DNA of 64,000 bases from Rachicladosporium sp. CCFEE 5018 (Eukaryota; Ascomycota; Dothideomycetes; Cladosporiales; Cladosporiaceae). The position numbers and the translations under genes were made by a program. The DNA is taken from positions 75,521-139,520 of the forward strand of contig KZ111146.1 in NCBI GenBank assembly GCA_002077045.2. Direction: 5' to 3'. The notes beneath the pieces are model-generated. The model did not search any database, was not told where the DNA came from, and saw only the letters and a list, made by a program, of their open reading frames with translations. Below are positions 31,912 through 42,681 of this stretch, piece by piece (position 1 is the stretch's first letter; each line of letters begins with the position of its first letter).

Positions 31912-33330
31912 ATGGCTACTTGCTGGTTGTTTGCCCTCTTGAAAGCTTCGGCACGCGTCGAGTCGACCTTGTGTATGACTTCAAGATGATGCGATCGCTG
32001 TTACAACCAACATCGAACAGATAGACAAATGAGATGTACCGAGCAGGTGTGCCGCAACGCGAAGAAAGGAAAGATTATCGCAAGCAAAGACAACTACGAG
32101 GAGATAACATGCTGTACTCAACACCAGCACTGTAAGATGTTACCCTCGTAGATGATGCGCCTGAGTTGGACGTGAGGTTTAGCTGACGCGGTAGGTGGCC
32201 TGCCAAAATCATGACCGCGGCGCGCACAGACAAAACAGGGCAGGAAATGACGAGATGAACGCGAAACGGATCTTAGCGCGTCAAGTGGTCCTTCATGCAA
32301 GATGGGGATCTTCACCTACCTGCCAGCTACAGCGTACGACTGCGTAAAAGGAGGAGTCGATGAACGCTCGCTGGGCTTGCGAGATTTCCAGACTTCACTT
32401 CTCAACACACTGGAATGGAAGTTGCGGTACTTGTCAGGTGACGAGACAGTGGTGCTGACTATTTAGCCTCTGCGCCTCGAATTCTCCATCGGCAACAATG
32501 GTCATATATCCCAATAGTGCGACGACGTACTCAGCCCAACGTGGTATAGCGTTGTCGGCGCATCATAAAGGCCGCAAGATCCGAATCATGTCGAAGATTG
32601 ACTTGGCTGAGCTGCAGCTTGTTCGAAGGCATAGCATGCCCGGAGACCATGCATCCCAAGCCATCCGCTGAGGCTTCTTGTTCTGTTGGAGCGTTGATAA
32701 TCCATCACCGACAATATACTACATTCGAACATTACGCATGGGGATGGAGCGAGACAGTGATGTGAACAGCCCCCATCGACCCTTGCGACGCGGATCGACC
32801 GTGGCGAGATCGTCCTCACCCAGATGGGTCGCTTGAGTCGTGAACCAAATACGAACTTGATGACCACGGAGTCAAGTGTACAAAGTATTAACGCGCAGGC
32901 TCTGACCCATCGTCGAGTCGAGGACGTCCTTGTTGTAGAATGATTTAATGTTGCTGATAGATAGTGATATCGGCGACCAGCTGCTGGATAACATGGACGA
33001 GTATCAGCAGCTGCCCGCTGCAATTGCGCAGCGCTTACTGAGGCTCATGTGCTCGCATACAGCCATCCCCGACGCCGATTCCCGATCCTGCGCTCTCTGA
33101 TGAGCGTAGCCGCACCCCAGGATCCTGACTCTGCTGGCAGAATAGCTGGCAAGCAGTCCAGATTCAGGAGAACACGTGGAGAAGGGGAACGCTCACGGAC
33201 AGTTGCGACTGGTGGTGGAACTTCCCGGCCACCGCTTGACTGCGCGAGCCACTCAATGGTCTCAAAATGCGCCAATCAAGCTGACGACTGGCTCTGTTTC
33301 AGCCCTGCTGCATGAGGGATCTAGGGTACG
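31912..33330. other. Gene-poor stretch upstream of the giant gene
   Basis: About 1.4 kb with no frame I can support. A frame at 32586-33023 (minus) is open but has A/T-rich third positions and no ATG at its start. A frame near 33149-33370 (plus) is protein-like (GQLRLVVELPGHRL, VRPWDSVPKLPIHRR) yet lacks an ATG and a donor partner, so it may be an exon of the next, uncertain locus. No repeats or RNA gene seen. Confidence 0.35.
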
Positions 33331-33600
33331 GCCGTGGGACTCGGTACCGAAGCTGCCTATTCACCGCAGGTACTGACAGCTAGGTCTAAAGGTGAGTGGC
33401 ATCCAATGAGCAATCGATCGCAACGGAGCTTGCTGGCCCAACGAACTGAGAAGCTGACAGCAGATCAATGGCCCAAGCTCCGGATCGTGATCGACATGCA
33501 TGAAGATCACCCGGAGTACCATTGTCTAGATTCAGGCGACTTTACGGAAGAATTATTTGACATCTTCGCCGGGCGCTGCGATGCAGACTCGCCTAGCTAA
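33331..33600 (+). CDS. Possible 3' exons of an unresolved hypothetical gene
   Basis: A frame without ATG (33331-33390) ends at a perfect GTGAGT donor; a ~75-nt intron with GCTGAC branch box and GACAGCAG acceptor leads to an exon from about 33466 that stays in frame to the stop at 33600, reading DQWPKLRIVIDMHEDHPEYH and ending ELFDIFAGRCDADSPS. Because the intron length is a multiple of three, the unspliced frame is open too. The 5' part is missing: upstream protein-like frames exist from 33149 but cannot be joined with confidence. No family is recognised. Confidence 0.25.
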   Translation, partial: AVGLGTEAAYSPQVLTARSKGEWHPMSNRSQRSLLAQRTEKLTADQWPKLRIVIDMHEDHPEYHCLDSGDFTEELFDIFAGRCDADSPS

Positions 33601-33920
33601 TTCGACGTGCAGCTCTCAAGTACGTTGAGTCATTGGCTACAGCTTGCGCGCTGGCATTCTTCAGGCAGCCACGTGGAAAGCTCAACTAGTACAGTGAAGG
33701 CTGTTACCTAGGGAAGCCCAAGCCACTACAAGCATTTCGAGGCATGTTTAGCGAACCCCGCAAAGTATATGCTGTGGCTTCAGGTCGTATTAGATGCCAA
33801 GCCTCGACACCGAAGCTGTCGAAAGCCTACCTAAGCGCTCATCACGCTCTCGCACTCGCGCCCGCGGAGCATGCCGGTTCTCGAACACTTTTCGCAACGA
33901 TAGAAAGCATTTAGCGGGTA

Positions 33921-34352
33921 TCAGCAGCGCGCGTCGCCGTATTCACCAATGTGCTCTCGTCGGAACCAGCGCTTGTGCGAGAGCGAGTCGTGATACCGGC
34001 CGGCCAAGACGAGCCTGCAGCTCCTGTCTGCATGCGGCTGTCGGCGTAATTCGTGGTTCCTGCGTGCCAAGCCGACAGCGCCGCCGTCCAGCAAATGCCC
34101 GCGCGAATCTATGAACTCAAATCCCACGCGGCTACCGTAGAAGCAAGAGCTCTGGCTGCTGTGCGCCAAGGGCGAGATCGTCCGGATCAGCTGATGAGCT
34201 TGCGTCAAGGCCAACAACGTCTCACACAGCCAGCCACACGACATCTTGTCGCCTAGCAGGGCCGGACATTGGACGACTGATACAGGTGCACTGTCCACGG
34301 GAGGCATGAGAGGCTTGGTGTACTTGAGATAGAATTGGACAGCGATGCGCAT
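33921..34352 (-). CDS. Hypothetical protein, 143 residues
   Basis: From the ATG at 34352-34350 the minus strand is open for 143 codons with strongly G/C-ending third positions, which the opposite strand does not show. The product starts MRIAVQFYLKYTKPLMP, has four Cys in its middle (QCPALLG, CGWLCETLL, SSCFYG), and ends with a basic, His/Arg-rich region. No signal peptide or membrane segment and no family I know. It is divergent from the three-exon gene at 34444, 90 bp away. Confidence is limited by its size and the lack of splice or homology support. Confidence 0.35.
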   Translation of the reverse strand: MRIAVQFYLKYTKPLMPPVDSAPVSVVQCPALLGDKMSCGWLCETLLALTQAHQLIRTISPLAHSSQSSCFYGSRVGFEFIDSRGHLLDGGAVGLARRNHELRRQPHADRSCRLVLAGRYHDSLSHKRWFRREHIGEYGDARC

Positions 34353-34443
34353 TCCGGAGAATAAGTAGGTCCCGCCTTCCTTGCATCGAATTCTCTTCAC
34401 TCCGTCTCTTACTCTCCTCACGTTCCCAATCCAGAGGTTGATA

Positions 34444-35641
34444 ATGGCACCCTCCGTCACCGGCACCACCTTGGTACCACGGCCACAGAACCGACACTCC
34501 CATCATCCACACGTCAAGCTGCAGAACGGCGCAAAGACTGGACAGCAGAACACTAGCTCTCGACTCGACTTTGACTTCCTCGCTCGCAAAGCTGATTTCC
34601 CTACCGCGGCAGCTCCTACAATCGATCGCCAGGGCTATTTCCTCGCCTCTAGCAAGACCACAGCGTCGGATGGCACGGATCTCGAAAAGAAGGCGGTCGT
34701 CTACTTCGAGGACGTTCGAGCGGCAAATGGAGATGTGGATGGCAACACGATTAACGATGGCGTGTATTCACAGGAGCCGATGAGGAACGATATCCACTAC
34801 GTGGAGCTATTCAAAGACGAGCCATGGGAGGGTATCGAGTCCGGGGGTAGATCAATCCACATCCGCACCATGTTGTAAGCGATGTGCTAACAAGTTGCAG
34901 GCGGCAATCGCAAGCAAAGTCCGAGTGGTAAGAGCTACTTCCACTGGACGATCCTCTCCAACAGATCTGCCGAGATGTTCAAGCCACGCGAACCTGTTGG
35001 CATTGCCGTTGACCAGGATAGGTCATATCGCGTCTACAAAGCCACGGGCACGCAGTCGCTTTTCACAAGGACAGACGGTTACGGAAACAACTGGGTCTTC
35101 TGGCCGGACTACTATTGCGTAGATGAGAACAACTTGCCAGGATACCCTGACGATGTTTATCTCTGTCTGACGTATAAGAATAGCGATAGTCAGGCACTGG
35201 GTCGCGGGGTGGGATACTATAAGAGGGGCGAGGACGCTGATAAAGGCGCGGACCCTAACAACTTCGAGTGGGTCGAAGGGCCAGGCACCATTCTCGATAC
35301 CACTCGAGGCGATGCATGGGCCTCGAAACTGCTCGATCAGTCAGGTCGGTCGCACCTTTTTCTGCCTGGCGAACCACTTGCTGACCCTTACACTAGTGCT
35401 CGACAACTTCGAATGCTGCATTGCGGGCAATGCGAGCGGCACCCGGAAGAACACCCTGGTGGGCGAAGCCACGCGGGGCGTCCACGAAGGACTCTATGTC
35501 TACAAGGACACACCACCGGCTTCCCGGCAGCCTAATGCGACGCTGCAGGATGGGACAGATCCTGAGCTGCAGTATTACCTGTACGCCGACTACTGGTGCG
35601 CTCCGACTGAGCGTGAGATTGACGGAGGCCCATTCTCCTGA
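34444..35641 (+). CDS. Hypothetical protein, three exons
   Basis: Exons 34444-34846, 34901-35344 and 35397-35641 join in phase and give 363 residues. Intron 1 (54 nt) has GTGCTAAC as branch box and TTGCAG acceptor; intron 2 (52 nt) has GCTGACC and ACACTAG. The first ~60 residues are low-complexity and His-rich. The rest is an ordered, aromatic- and acid-rich protein (GYGNNWVFWPDYYCVDENN, ELQYYLYADYWCAP), with a few Cys and no hydrophobic segment, probably a beta-rich soluble domain. There is no signal peptide. I do not recognise a family; similar lengths and textures occur among lineage-specific Dothideomycete proteins. Its exons use G/C-ending codons like the neighbours. Confidence 0.6.
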
Positions 35642-35684
35642 GTACATTTGGAGAGTGGCGACGGCAGACTGATTGAGCAGTCGT

Positions 35685-36038
35685 CTAAGGTGACTCAATA
35701 CGCGTGGCCGATTGCTTAATCCCAAACGGCCTCCACAGTATGACGAACTCATGAGTCAAGTATTCATTTCCGCACAATACCGCAACTCCTTCCGTTTCGA
35801 AGGCGCACTTCATTCGTGTGCCAAAGAGAAACGGCCCATCTCGACAATGACCGCGAGTTGCGAATCGTAGATTTCCCACTCTCCCGCCGGCTCGTTGTGC
35901 AGAATGAATGCTGATATTGTGACTGATAGCAGCATTGGCTTGGTCGGGTAGGTTTAGGAGCAAGCCCATGTGAAGATCCATGTCCACTGCGACTGCTGTC
36001 GCGTCATTGAGCCGGTGTTCCAGACCACCGTTCCGCAT
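35685..36038 (-). CDS. Hypothetical protein, 117 residues
   Basis: Single frame from the ATG at 36038-36036. The product begins MRNGGLEHRLNDATAV, continues with MDLHMGLLLNLPDQ and a C-terminal ordered part, FGTRMKCAFETEGVAVLCGN, ending near RPFGIKQSATRIESP. A GTGGGA donor-like site in the middle could mark an intron, but the unspliced frame is already consistent. It starts only 53 bp after the P450 stop on the same strand, so it could also be a relic or an exon of a longer gene. No family recognised. Confidence 0.35.
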   Translation of the reverse strand: MRNGGLEHRLNDATAVAVDMDLHMGLLLNLPDQANAAISHNISIHSAQRAGGRVGNLRFATRGHCRDGPFLFGTRMKCAFETEGVAVLCGNEYLTHEFVILWRPFGIKQSATRIESP

Positions 36039-36090
36039 TCTCTTGTCACCTTACTCTTTCCACAAGCTCGCTGTCGGCATAACATTGAAT

Positions 36091-37699
36091 TCATGCTTTC
36101 CGTCTCCGCACCCTGATCACCACATCCCTCGGCGGCGCACTATGATCACCAATACCATACCCTTTCGGTCTCTCCCCCAACCCCTCAATCTCAAAATCCC
36201 TCGCAACAACAGCAAGCATCACAGTCAACATACCCGCCACGAAGAACCTGCCTGGACAACTATGCCTCCCATACCCGAAAGGCAGATAATCCGTCCCAAT
36301 GGACACCAACTTCCTCGCCTTTTCTCGCCCATCTATCCCAGCAAAGCGGAATGGGCGGAACTCCTCCGGGGCTTCGTAGAGATCGGAATCCATGTGTACG
36401 CCCTCAGCTGAAAGACCAATGTAGATTCCTTTCGGGATGTGAGTACCGTCTGGTAGTGTGAGGCCTTCCTTTGCTACGACACGACGCAGCATGGCTTTGC
36501 CTGTTGTTCGATTCAGCCGCTGGGATTCGCGGATTGCGCTGTCGGCTAATTCGAGACGGAGAATATCTGCGCGAGACCAGGATTCAGGAGCGCCATGAAG
36601 GGCGGTCTCTGCTTCGTTGCGAAGGGCGGCAAGGATCTCAGCGTGGTTGGGGGAGGACAGGATGTCGAGGAGGGTGTTTGTGATGGCGAACGTCGAAGTG
36701 TGTAGAGGTGCGAACTCTGCTGATGCCAGCTGACCAGCGAGCGAATCGGCCATTATCTCGTCGTCAGGATGTTTGCCTCTGTCTGCCACTGCAAGCCAGT
36801 GCGCGAAGCTATCTTCGTCTCGCGACGGCTTCTCCGACTTTGTCTGTCTGATTACTTGTCGCGCGTACGGTAGGAGGTAGCCATCTACCAGCCTCCTGTA
36901 CCGCAAATGTACCGGCCAGGCTAACATGCGACCAAATACTGGGTGTAAACTCTCGGGGACTAGAAAGCGGATCAAGATACCCTGCGTTGCAAACGAGTTG
37001 ACGTAGGTGCGTAGCGCGTCCAGAAATCCAGCGTCTCTGCAAAGCGGTCTCCCAAGGAATGCTCGATTCGTAGCTCGCGCAACAATGACCCACATCGTCT
37101 CGTACAGGTTCACTGCCGTCCATTCTTCCTCGTCGTTGCCCCAGACGTCGTTCAACGCAGTGACTGTCTCGTCGTTCACCTGTGCGTACAGAGTCTGCAG
37201 ACGCACGATCATGGCTGTGCGTGCTGTGTTGGCATCGAGTGTGTCTCGGTGGAGCCTGGGATGCGAAAACGTGTACTTTGAAAGGAAGTAAAGCTGACCC
37301 TCCCGTGCGCTCAGCCTATCTTCGGGCTGACTGTCCATCCACTGAGCGAACTCCGGAGGCACGATCACGTTTGGTATGAAGTTGTTGAAGTTCGGCGCCG
37401 CAAAGGGTAGGCCTTGCTTATTGTACTGCGATCTCATGAGCTACAGTCACTTGCCCAGACTGCTCAACGTTGCAACAGACCTTGAAGTAGCCTTCTGCTA
37501 ACATAGCTTTGCCTTGCCATAGCTCCTTGATGTGCGCAAGTCGGCGTGACACCGAGCTCTTCCCAGCACCAGTCCATGGAAGGACTCTCGGGAGTTGTCC
37601 GGTCGATGTCCGCCATCGTATCACACACCAGCACGCAAGGAACACGTAGGGAGAGAGGGCAAGCGCGTAAGACAGGCTCATAGCAGCCAGTGTAGTCAT
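36091..37699 (-). CDS. Cytochrome P450 monooxygenase
   Basis: Exon 1 (37699-37481) supplies a membrane anchor, MSLSYALALSPYVFLACWCV, and the start of the fold; after a 54-nt intron (37480-37426) exon 2 (37425-36091) completes 517 residues, the join giving AEGYFK-YNKQGLPF in phase. The helix-K ExxR lies in AIRESQRLNR; the haem loop is FGYGRHSCPGRFF with Cys as fifth ligand. Helix I has the EFAPLHTSTFAITN pattern, in which the usual acid-alcohol pair is replaced by His-Thr, as in fungal CYP68- or ent-kaurene-oxidase-like P450s. Such enzymes hydroxylate terpenoids or other secondary metabolites at the ER membrane; family assignment is tentative. No terpene cyclase, PKS, NRPS or transporter lies nearby. 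Confidence 0.9.
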
Positions 37700-38682
37700 G
37701 ACAAGTGGTCGGACACGAGGAAGTGCTGAAGAACGAGGAATACGAACACTTTGAGAGGCTTACCACTCCGGATCATGTGGCGAACAATAGAACACCATCA
37801 AGCCAGAATCCTCTCTGCAAACACGCTACCGATGGCGATGTAGCATTGCCCAACAGGTGATCCAACACCTGCCATCAAGGATGAGCCGCGACCAAACATT
37901 GCTTTGTACAAGTGAGGAGCAGGGGCGAAGTGTCATCTACACGCGGTCAGCCGCGCTATGGATTGCTCGCCTATAGTAGCGTCGTCACATAGACCATCCA
38001 GGGAGCGGATCTGCCATTGGCTGTCTCGATATTCTGCAGCTCCATGGCTGTCGTCGCATCCTTGCATCGATCCTACAGTAGGATTGCGGTGAAAATCCTT
38101 CGCAGCATAGCTTGCGGTAGGTAGGATTCTGGGACTCGAGCAACTGATTCACGGCTGCCGCTGGTGACTAATGTCCCGGGAATAAAGGCTGTCGAGCAAG
38201 CAGCAACGCCGACTTCACATTGTCGCCAGTGACGGTGTGGAAGACGATCCATGGGCAGCATGGCCCGTGGCAGAGGTGGACCCAAGTGAAATGGCTCAAC
38301 ACCAGTGGTGATGTGCGGTTGGAGCACGAACTACGGCCCTTCTGACAAGACTAAGAGATGGATTGTGACATCTGTAAGAATCCTCATGACTCCCTGTGAC
38401 TGTAGTCTGCACGAAATTGTTGTCTCGACTCGAATGTCTGATCGAGTCGCATGGTCCTGCCAAGCACGCAGCGGAAGCTAGTGGGACGAGCCTTCCTAAT
38501 GACGTCCGTCCAGCTGGAAGGCACGGAGGAACTTGTCACCGAAGAACCGAGGAGTGTGTACCTTACATATTGGAAGCTTGAGCAATGTCCTGCGCGTGCA
38601 TTCGTGATACCACGTCGTACAAGATCACCCATAAGATCCGGGAATTGCTGTTGACTGGTCGCTGTGTCCAGTAACCGCGATC
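37700..38682. other. Intergenic region between the P450 and RXT2
   Basis: Nearly 1 kb between divergent starts. Short frames on the minus strand (38073-38327, 38384-38632) have no ATG support or codon bias. I see no repeat, RNA gene or clear transcription-factor array. Confidence 0.45.
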
Positions 38683-40249
38683 ATGGCCGCTCAGCAGATC
38701 CAGATCGCGGAGACGATACGCGCCAGGAAGCTTGCGTTGAAACGGAGACCGGATGGTAGGGCCTTGCCATTCGAGATGATAGAACAAAGCTGATGTGTCC
38801 AGACGCCGAGGACAGCGATGATCTGGCAACCTACACAAACCGAGGGAATAAGCTCAAGCGGCGAGCTCAATTCGTACGAGAAGGCCGTCTCGACAACACT
38901 GGCCGACTTGCCTACCGCAAGACGATCAATCATGCTGGCTACACGCGTCAGATCATTGCGAGCAAGCCTCCGCTACTGGATGATGACGGCGAGCTGCATT
39001 CACCTGGCTCGTCGGACGATGAGCACGAGCGACATCTGGAACCAGCTGAGGAGGATCCCTTCGGGCAGGTGCGGCTGGAGCAGTTGCTTAGGCCCATTAC
39101 AGCCGCACACGAGCTAGCAGAACATCCTGGACTGTGTGCTGCATACAAGAGCTCGGCGTTGACGCAGATGACTGAGGACGCGGCGGAAACGCTAAGGAGG
39201 GAAAGAGAGTATCTGCTAAGCGCGAAGCAGTTGCTGCGACGCTTCCGAGGCGAGCCAGACTGGGTGCCTTGCGGAACGTTCGAAGGTGAGCACGATGAGA
39301 TGCTCCTACACGAACAGACTATGCAGAGTATGGACATCAGCGAAGATAGTGCCGCAAACGCGTCTGGACCACGAAGTGTGCTGGCCGAGAGCAACGGCGA
39401 GTCTGGTCCCGATGTCGCGATGGATGATCATACTATACCCGACGCGGCTGATTAAGCAATGGCGTCCACGCTATAGACATGGCGCAGTCAGACATGGAGG
39501 CAAACGGAGATGACGCGACAGTGGACGTGAAGGACATAGTAGTGGTGCCCATGCCGGGCGGCGATACTCCTAATAGGCAAGTCGAGGACAGTGCAATTGT
39601 GGAGAATGGCACAGTCACCAGCGAAGCTGTTGAAGATGGCTCTCTACTGGCAGTCTCCAATCCTACGCTGGACTCACTCCGGAGGTCCACTGATCGCGCA
39701 GATAGCGAGAACGGATCGCACTCAGGCTCAGGAAAGACACACGGCATGACGACACGAGCAAGAGCTCGCTCTCCTGATCTCACCCCGTCTCCATCGCCCA
39801 CGCCAAGCGACTCTGCATCCGCGATTCCAGCGATACACCCCTGGTTCATCGCACCAGCCTCCAGCATACCGGACAGAGACCTCGGCCTACCCGCGAACGA
39901 AGCAGCAGAGACGCGCAAGATCCTTCTGCTGTACTGCCAGAAGCAAGAGCAAGTCATAAGATCACTAGAGACAATCTACTTTGGCTTGCAGAAAGCAGAG
40001 CGCCTGCGATTGTACGTGTATCGATCGGCCAAAGCCAGTGGACATCTGTTGGATAATGGGAAGGGCAATCGGAAGACGGAGATGAGCGATGGTGAGGATT
40101 GGTATGACCCCGATGAGTGGAATCCCGCGGCTTGGGAGCTGAAGGATGGCGTACTGGAGAAGGGCAAGGATGAGGTTGAGGATCCTGCTGAGGAGGAAGG
40201 ACGGAGAGGTGGGCGACGAAGGAGAGTGGCAGGCGCGAAAGCTGGCTGA
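38683..40249 (+). CDS. RXT2: RXT2-like subunit of the Sin3-Rpd3L histone deacetylase complex
   Basis: Exon 1 (38683-38755) encodes MAAQQIQIAETIRARK; a 47-nt intron (GTAGGG, GCTGATG branch, GTCCAG) leads to exon 2 (38803 on) with the Rxt2 N-domain signature YTNRGNKLKRRAQFVREGRL and the later LLRRFRGEPDWVPCG. A second intron is needed near 39.4 kb because the frame closes at TAA 39453-39455 while a protein-like frame resumes; 39401-39456 (GTCTGG to TTAAG, 56 nt) fits the phase, giving 487 residues, but its donor is weak and alternatives exist. The last exon holds the conserved EAAETRKILLLYCQKQEQ and GLQKAERLRLYVYRSA helices and a basic end. Rxt2 acts in the nucleus in repression and cell-cycle control through Rpd3. 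Confidence 0.8.
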
Positions 40250-40645
40250 GACAGGATGACGCGATGAGCGGACTCGCTACGTGGAGATACCATCACTATC
40301 ATCAAAGATGCCCGATCCCGTGTATTGCACACGCCCAACACTGCAGAAAAGGATGCCAAGCTCTCTGCTTTGGGTGGATGCAAAGGCAATCTGGGGCTTC
40401 GTATGCAGCTGGTACAGTGCGCTATGCTTTCCACCATGCTTGCAATGATACGTGACCAGTGGTGCTCCCCTGACGCCACTCCACGTGCCCTATACCGCCG
40501 GCTCGACAAGTGGGCCAGAGGAACTTTGCCCAACGCGCTGCGGTGTCGTTTCGCTGTGACTCACTTTTCCCTGGCTCGTAGCGCCTGGCTACGGCCGCGA
40601 TGCCGCCCGTTCTCTTCAGCCGATCTCGTCCTGAGCATGTCCGAC
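40250..40645. other. Intergenic region, convergent 3' ends of RXT2 and MOB2
   Basis: About 400 bp between two convergent stops. It contains a plus-strand open frame that merely mirrors MOB2 coding sequence further on. No supported feature. Confidence 0.45.
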
Positions 40646-41887
40646 TCACGCAGCAGCACTAATGGCCTGGCTTCCCCCCTGGCCCATGCCGCCCGCACTC
40701 CCCGGCGCACTCGCCTCCTCCTTCCCCACCTTGGGCAGCACCCCCTGCTTCACCCAAAGCTCAACAAGCGGCTGCATAGGCTCCACATCCCTCTCAGCAA
40801 GCAACCCATACAACCTCCCCACATTAACAAAATGCACAAAACACGTATTCAACTCCCTATACGCCCCAAGATCCCAGAACGCCAACCAGTGAGACCAGTA
40901 CAAGTGCGCGTAGCAGCGGAACATCTGCTTGTACATGTTCTTGAGCTCTGCTTCGTAGCGCTGCGGGAAGCCGGACGGTTTGCCGAGCCAGTAGGAGGGG
41001 TCTGAGGATTGTTGGGAGGGGGAGGGGATGGAGGGAGCCGTGGTAAAGGGGTCGACGGGGAAGAGGGTTGTGTCGAGGACTTTGCCGCCGACCCAGATTT
41101 GGATGTGTTTTGTGTAGGTTGGGGCGGGGAGGGGCATGGGGTTGCGGTTCTGGTCGATCCAGGTGTATGATGCGCTGGAGTGGGAGTGAGTATGGATGTG
41201 GCGAAGAGGAGGGGGTGATGGGCGCGACTTACGATCCGGCTGACATTGTGGGGCAGGACTGGTCGCTGCAGATTGATTTGCCACGCGTTGGGTCGACTTC
41301 TTGGACAATTTTGAGCATGCCGCCGAGCAGACGGTACTGTTCGGACACTGTACAGGGAGTTAACGAAGGTATCCTGTGAGTGAAGTACCACATTAACATA
41401 CTCTGATGCGCCAACCATTCACCCTGCTCGACAAGCTGTGGCTTCATCGCTAATGTCATAAAGTTGCCACGCGCGATGAACCCCGAATGTTCCTCACGGA
41501 AGAAAAGCGGGATCTTGTGCGTCGGTACCTGGTTGGTCTGATGTGCTGAGTCGTTGTGCTGCATCGTGGCGGTCAACGATGGTGACGCAGGTCCGTTTGG
41601 CAATGGCGGCGGAATGAGCGAGGAGGGGCTGTATGTTGTGGGCGATGAAGTGTTGCTTCGATTCGGTGCTTGTGGTTGGTTTGAGCGTGTGGGGTTTGAT
41701 CCTCGACCGAAGGCACGTCTGAGAGGTGGCAAGTATCAGTATGCTGCAGGTGCGGATGTCAAAGTGTACGTAGAAGGCGCGTTGAGCCAACGTCGACGCA
41801 CGATCTCAATCAGTGGCAAACGTCGCGCGTAGAGCCTAGCGTAAATGCGTGTTACGTGCTGTACTGTACTGCTGAGATCGGCTCCAT
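40646..41887 (-). CDS. MOB2: MOB2-type kinase activator (Mob1/phocein fold)
   Basis: Four exons on the minus strand: 41887-41856, 41718-41402, 41347-41233, 41174-40646, totalling 330 residues. Exon 1 (MEPISAVQYS) is inferred: it is the nearest ATG whose GTAACA donor restores phase across a 137-nt intron, so it is the least certain part. The Mob fold starts near FFREEHSGFIARGNF; VEQGEWLAHQ and CPTMSAG supply the conserved core with one zinc Cys, and the C-terminal helices include KQMFRCYAHLYWSHW and ELNTCFVHFVNVGRLYGLL, with the His residues of the zinc site. The sequence is nearer Mob2 than Mob1 or phocein. Mob2 binds and activates the NDR kinase Cbk1/COT1 in polarity, septation and hyphal growth. 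A ~65-residue Ser/Pro-rich N-terminus precedes the fold, as usual in filamentous fungi. Confidence 0.8.
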
Positions 41888-42681
41888 GAAAGCCATTGCG
41901 GTCGTTGGCCATGGAGAAGCGTCGAGGCTCAGAGCTGTGTTGTAACGATCCCTAGAGAGGAATTCTTGCAGGAACGCTGTCCATGACTGCTCCGGATCAT
42001 GAAGCAGTTTCGTTCTCCCGAGTGAAGGGAGCCCATCCAAGAGTGGCGGTGCTAATGCTACTACTTGGCCAATGCGGTGAAGAAGTCTCAATCGTAACAT
42101 CGCTTCCAGTGTGATCTGGGTTGCCCATGTCCAGAATCTGCCAAGATGGGAACCGAAAGAAATGGCGGCACTCACAAGTTGTTCATCCAGGAGGTCATGT
42201 TGGCGAGTCCTCGGATCCGGCAAGCGGTATTAAAGTATACCTATATGTGCCCTGCAGATCGCTCAGAAGCATGCGTCTTGTCTCATGAGTCTGCTCAGAC
42301 TTGTCAAGGAATAAAGCGATCGGAATGTGGTCGAATTCTGGATCAACGAGAGCAGGCCGCTGAGTGAAGTAAGAGACTGATACGGAGTATGGTGAAACAA
42401 CTCATATGTTTGTGCAAAGGGGGTCAATTGGGCACTTCAGCCACAGCGGTCGAACTTCCGCCTTTTGGTGTGGCTGATCTAACTTTACCTCCGCGAAGCA
42501 CATGCACGCGATTCCACTAGTACATACATTGTTCATTGAGTGCCAACAATTGCTCATGTCAAGTTCTGTACGCTCCCTCACTACTTGAACCGACCCTACT
42601 TGTCCCACTGTAAACACCCCTCATCCCCTCTCACAACCATCGACAGCGCACACACAATCCTCAGATCAGCCCAGCAGCGCA
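41888..42681. other. Divergent promoter region between MOB2 and LEO1
   Basis: About 800 bp. A minus-strand frame (41852-42223) runs into the proposed MOB2 start but lacks its own ATG and codon bias; if MOB2 starts further upstream, its first exon would lie there. The 60 bases before LEO1 are C-rich (CACACAATCC). Nothing else supported. Confidence 0.4.

Noticed and set aside
40325..41005. A 226-codon plus-strand frame opposite MOB2
   Set aside because: The minus strand holds the complete Mob fold with matching splice sites.
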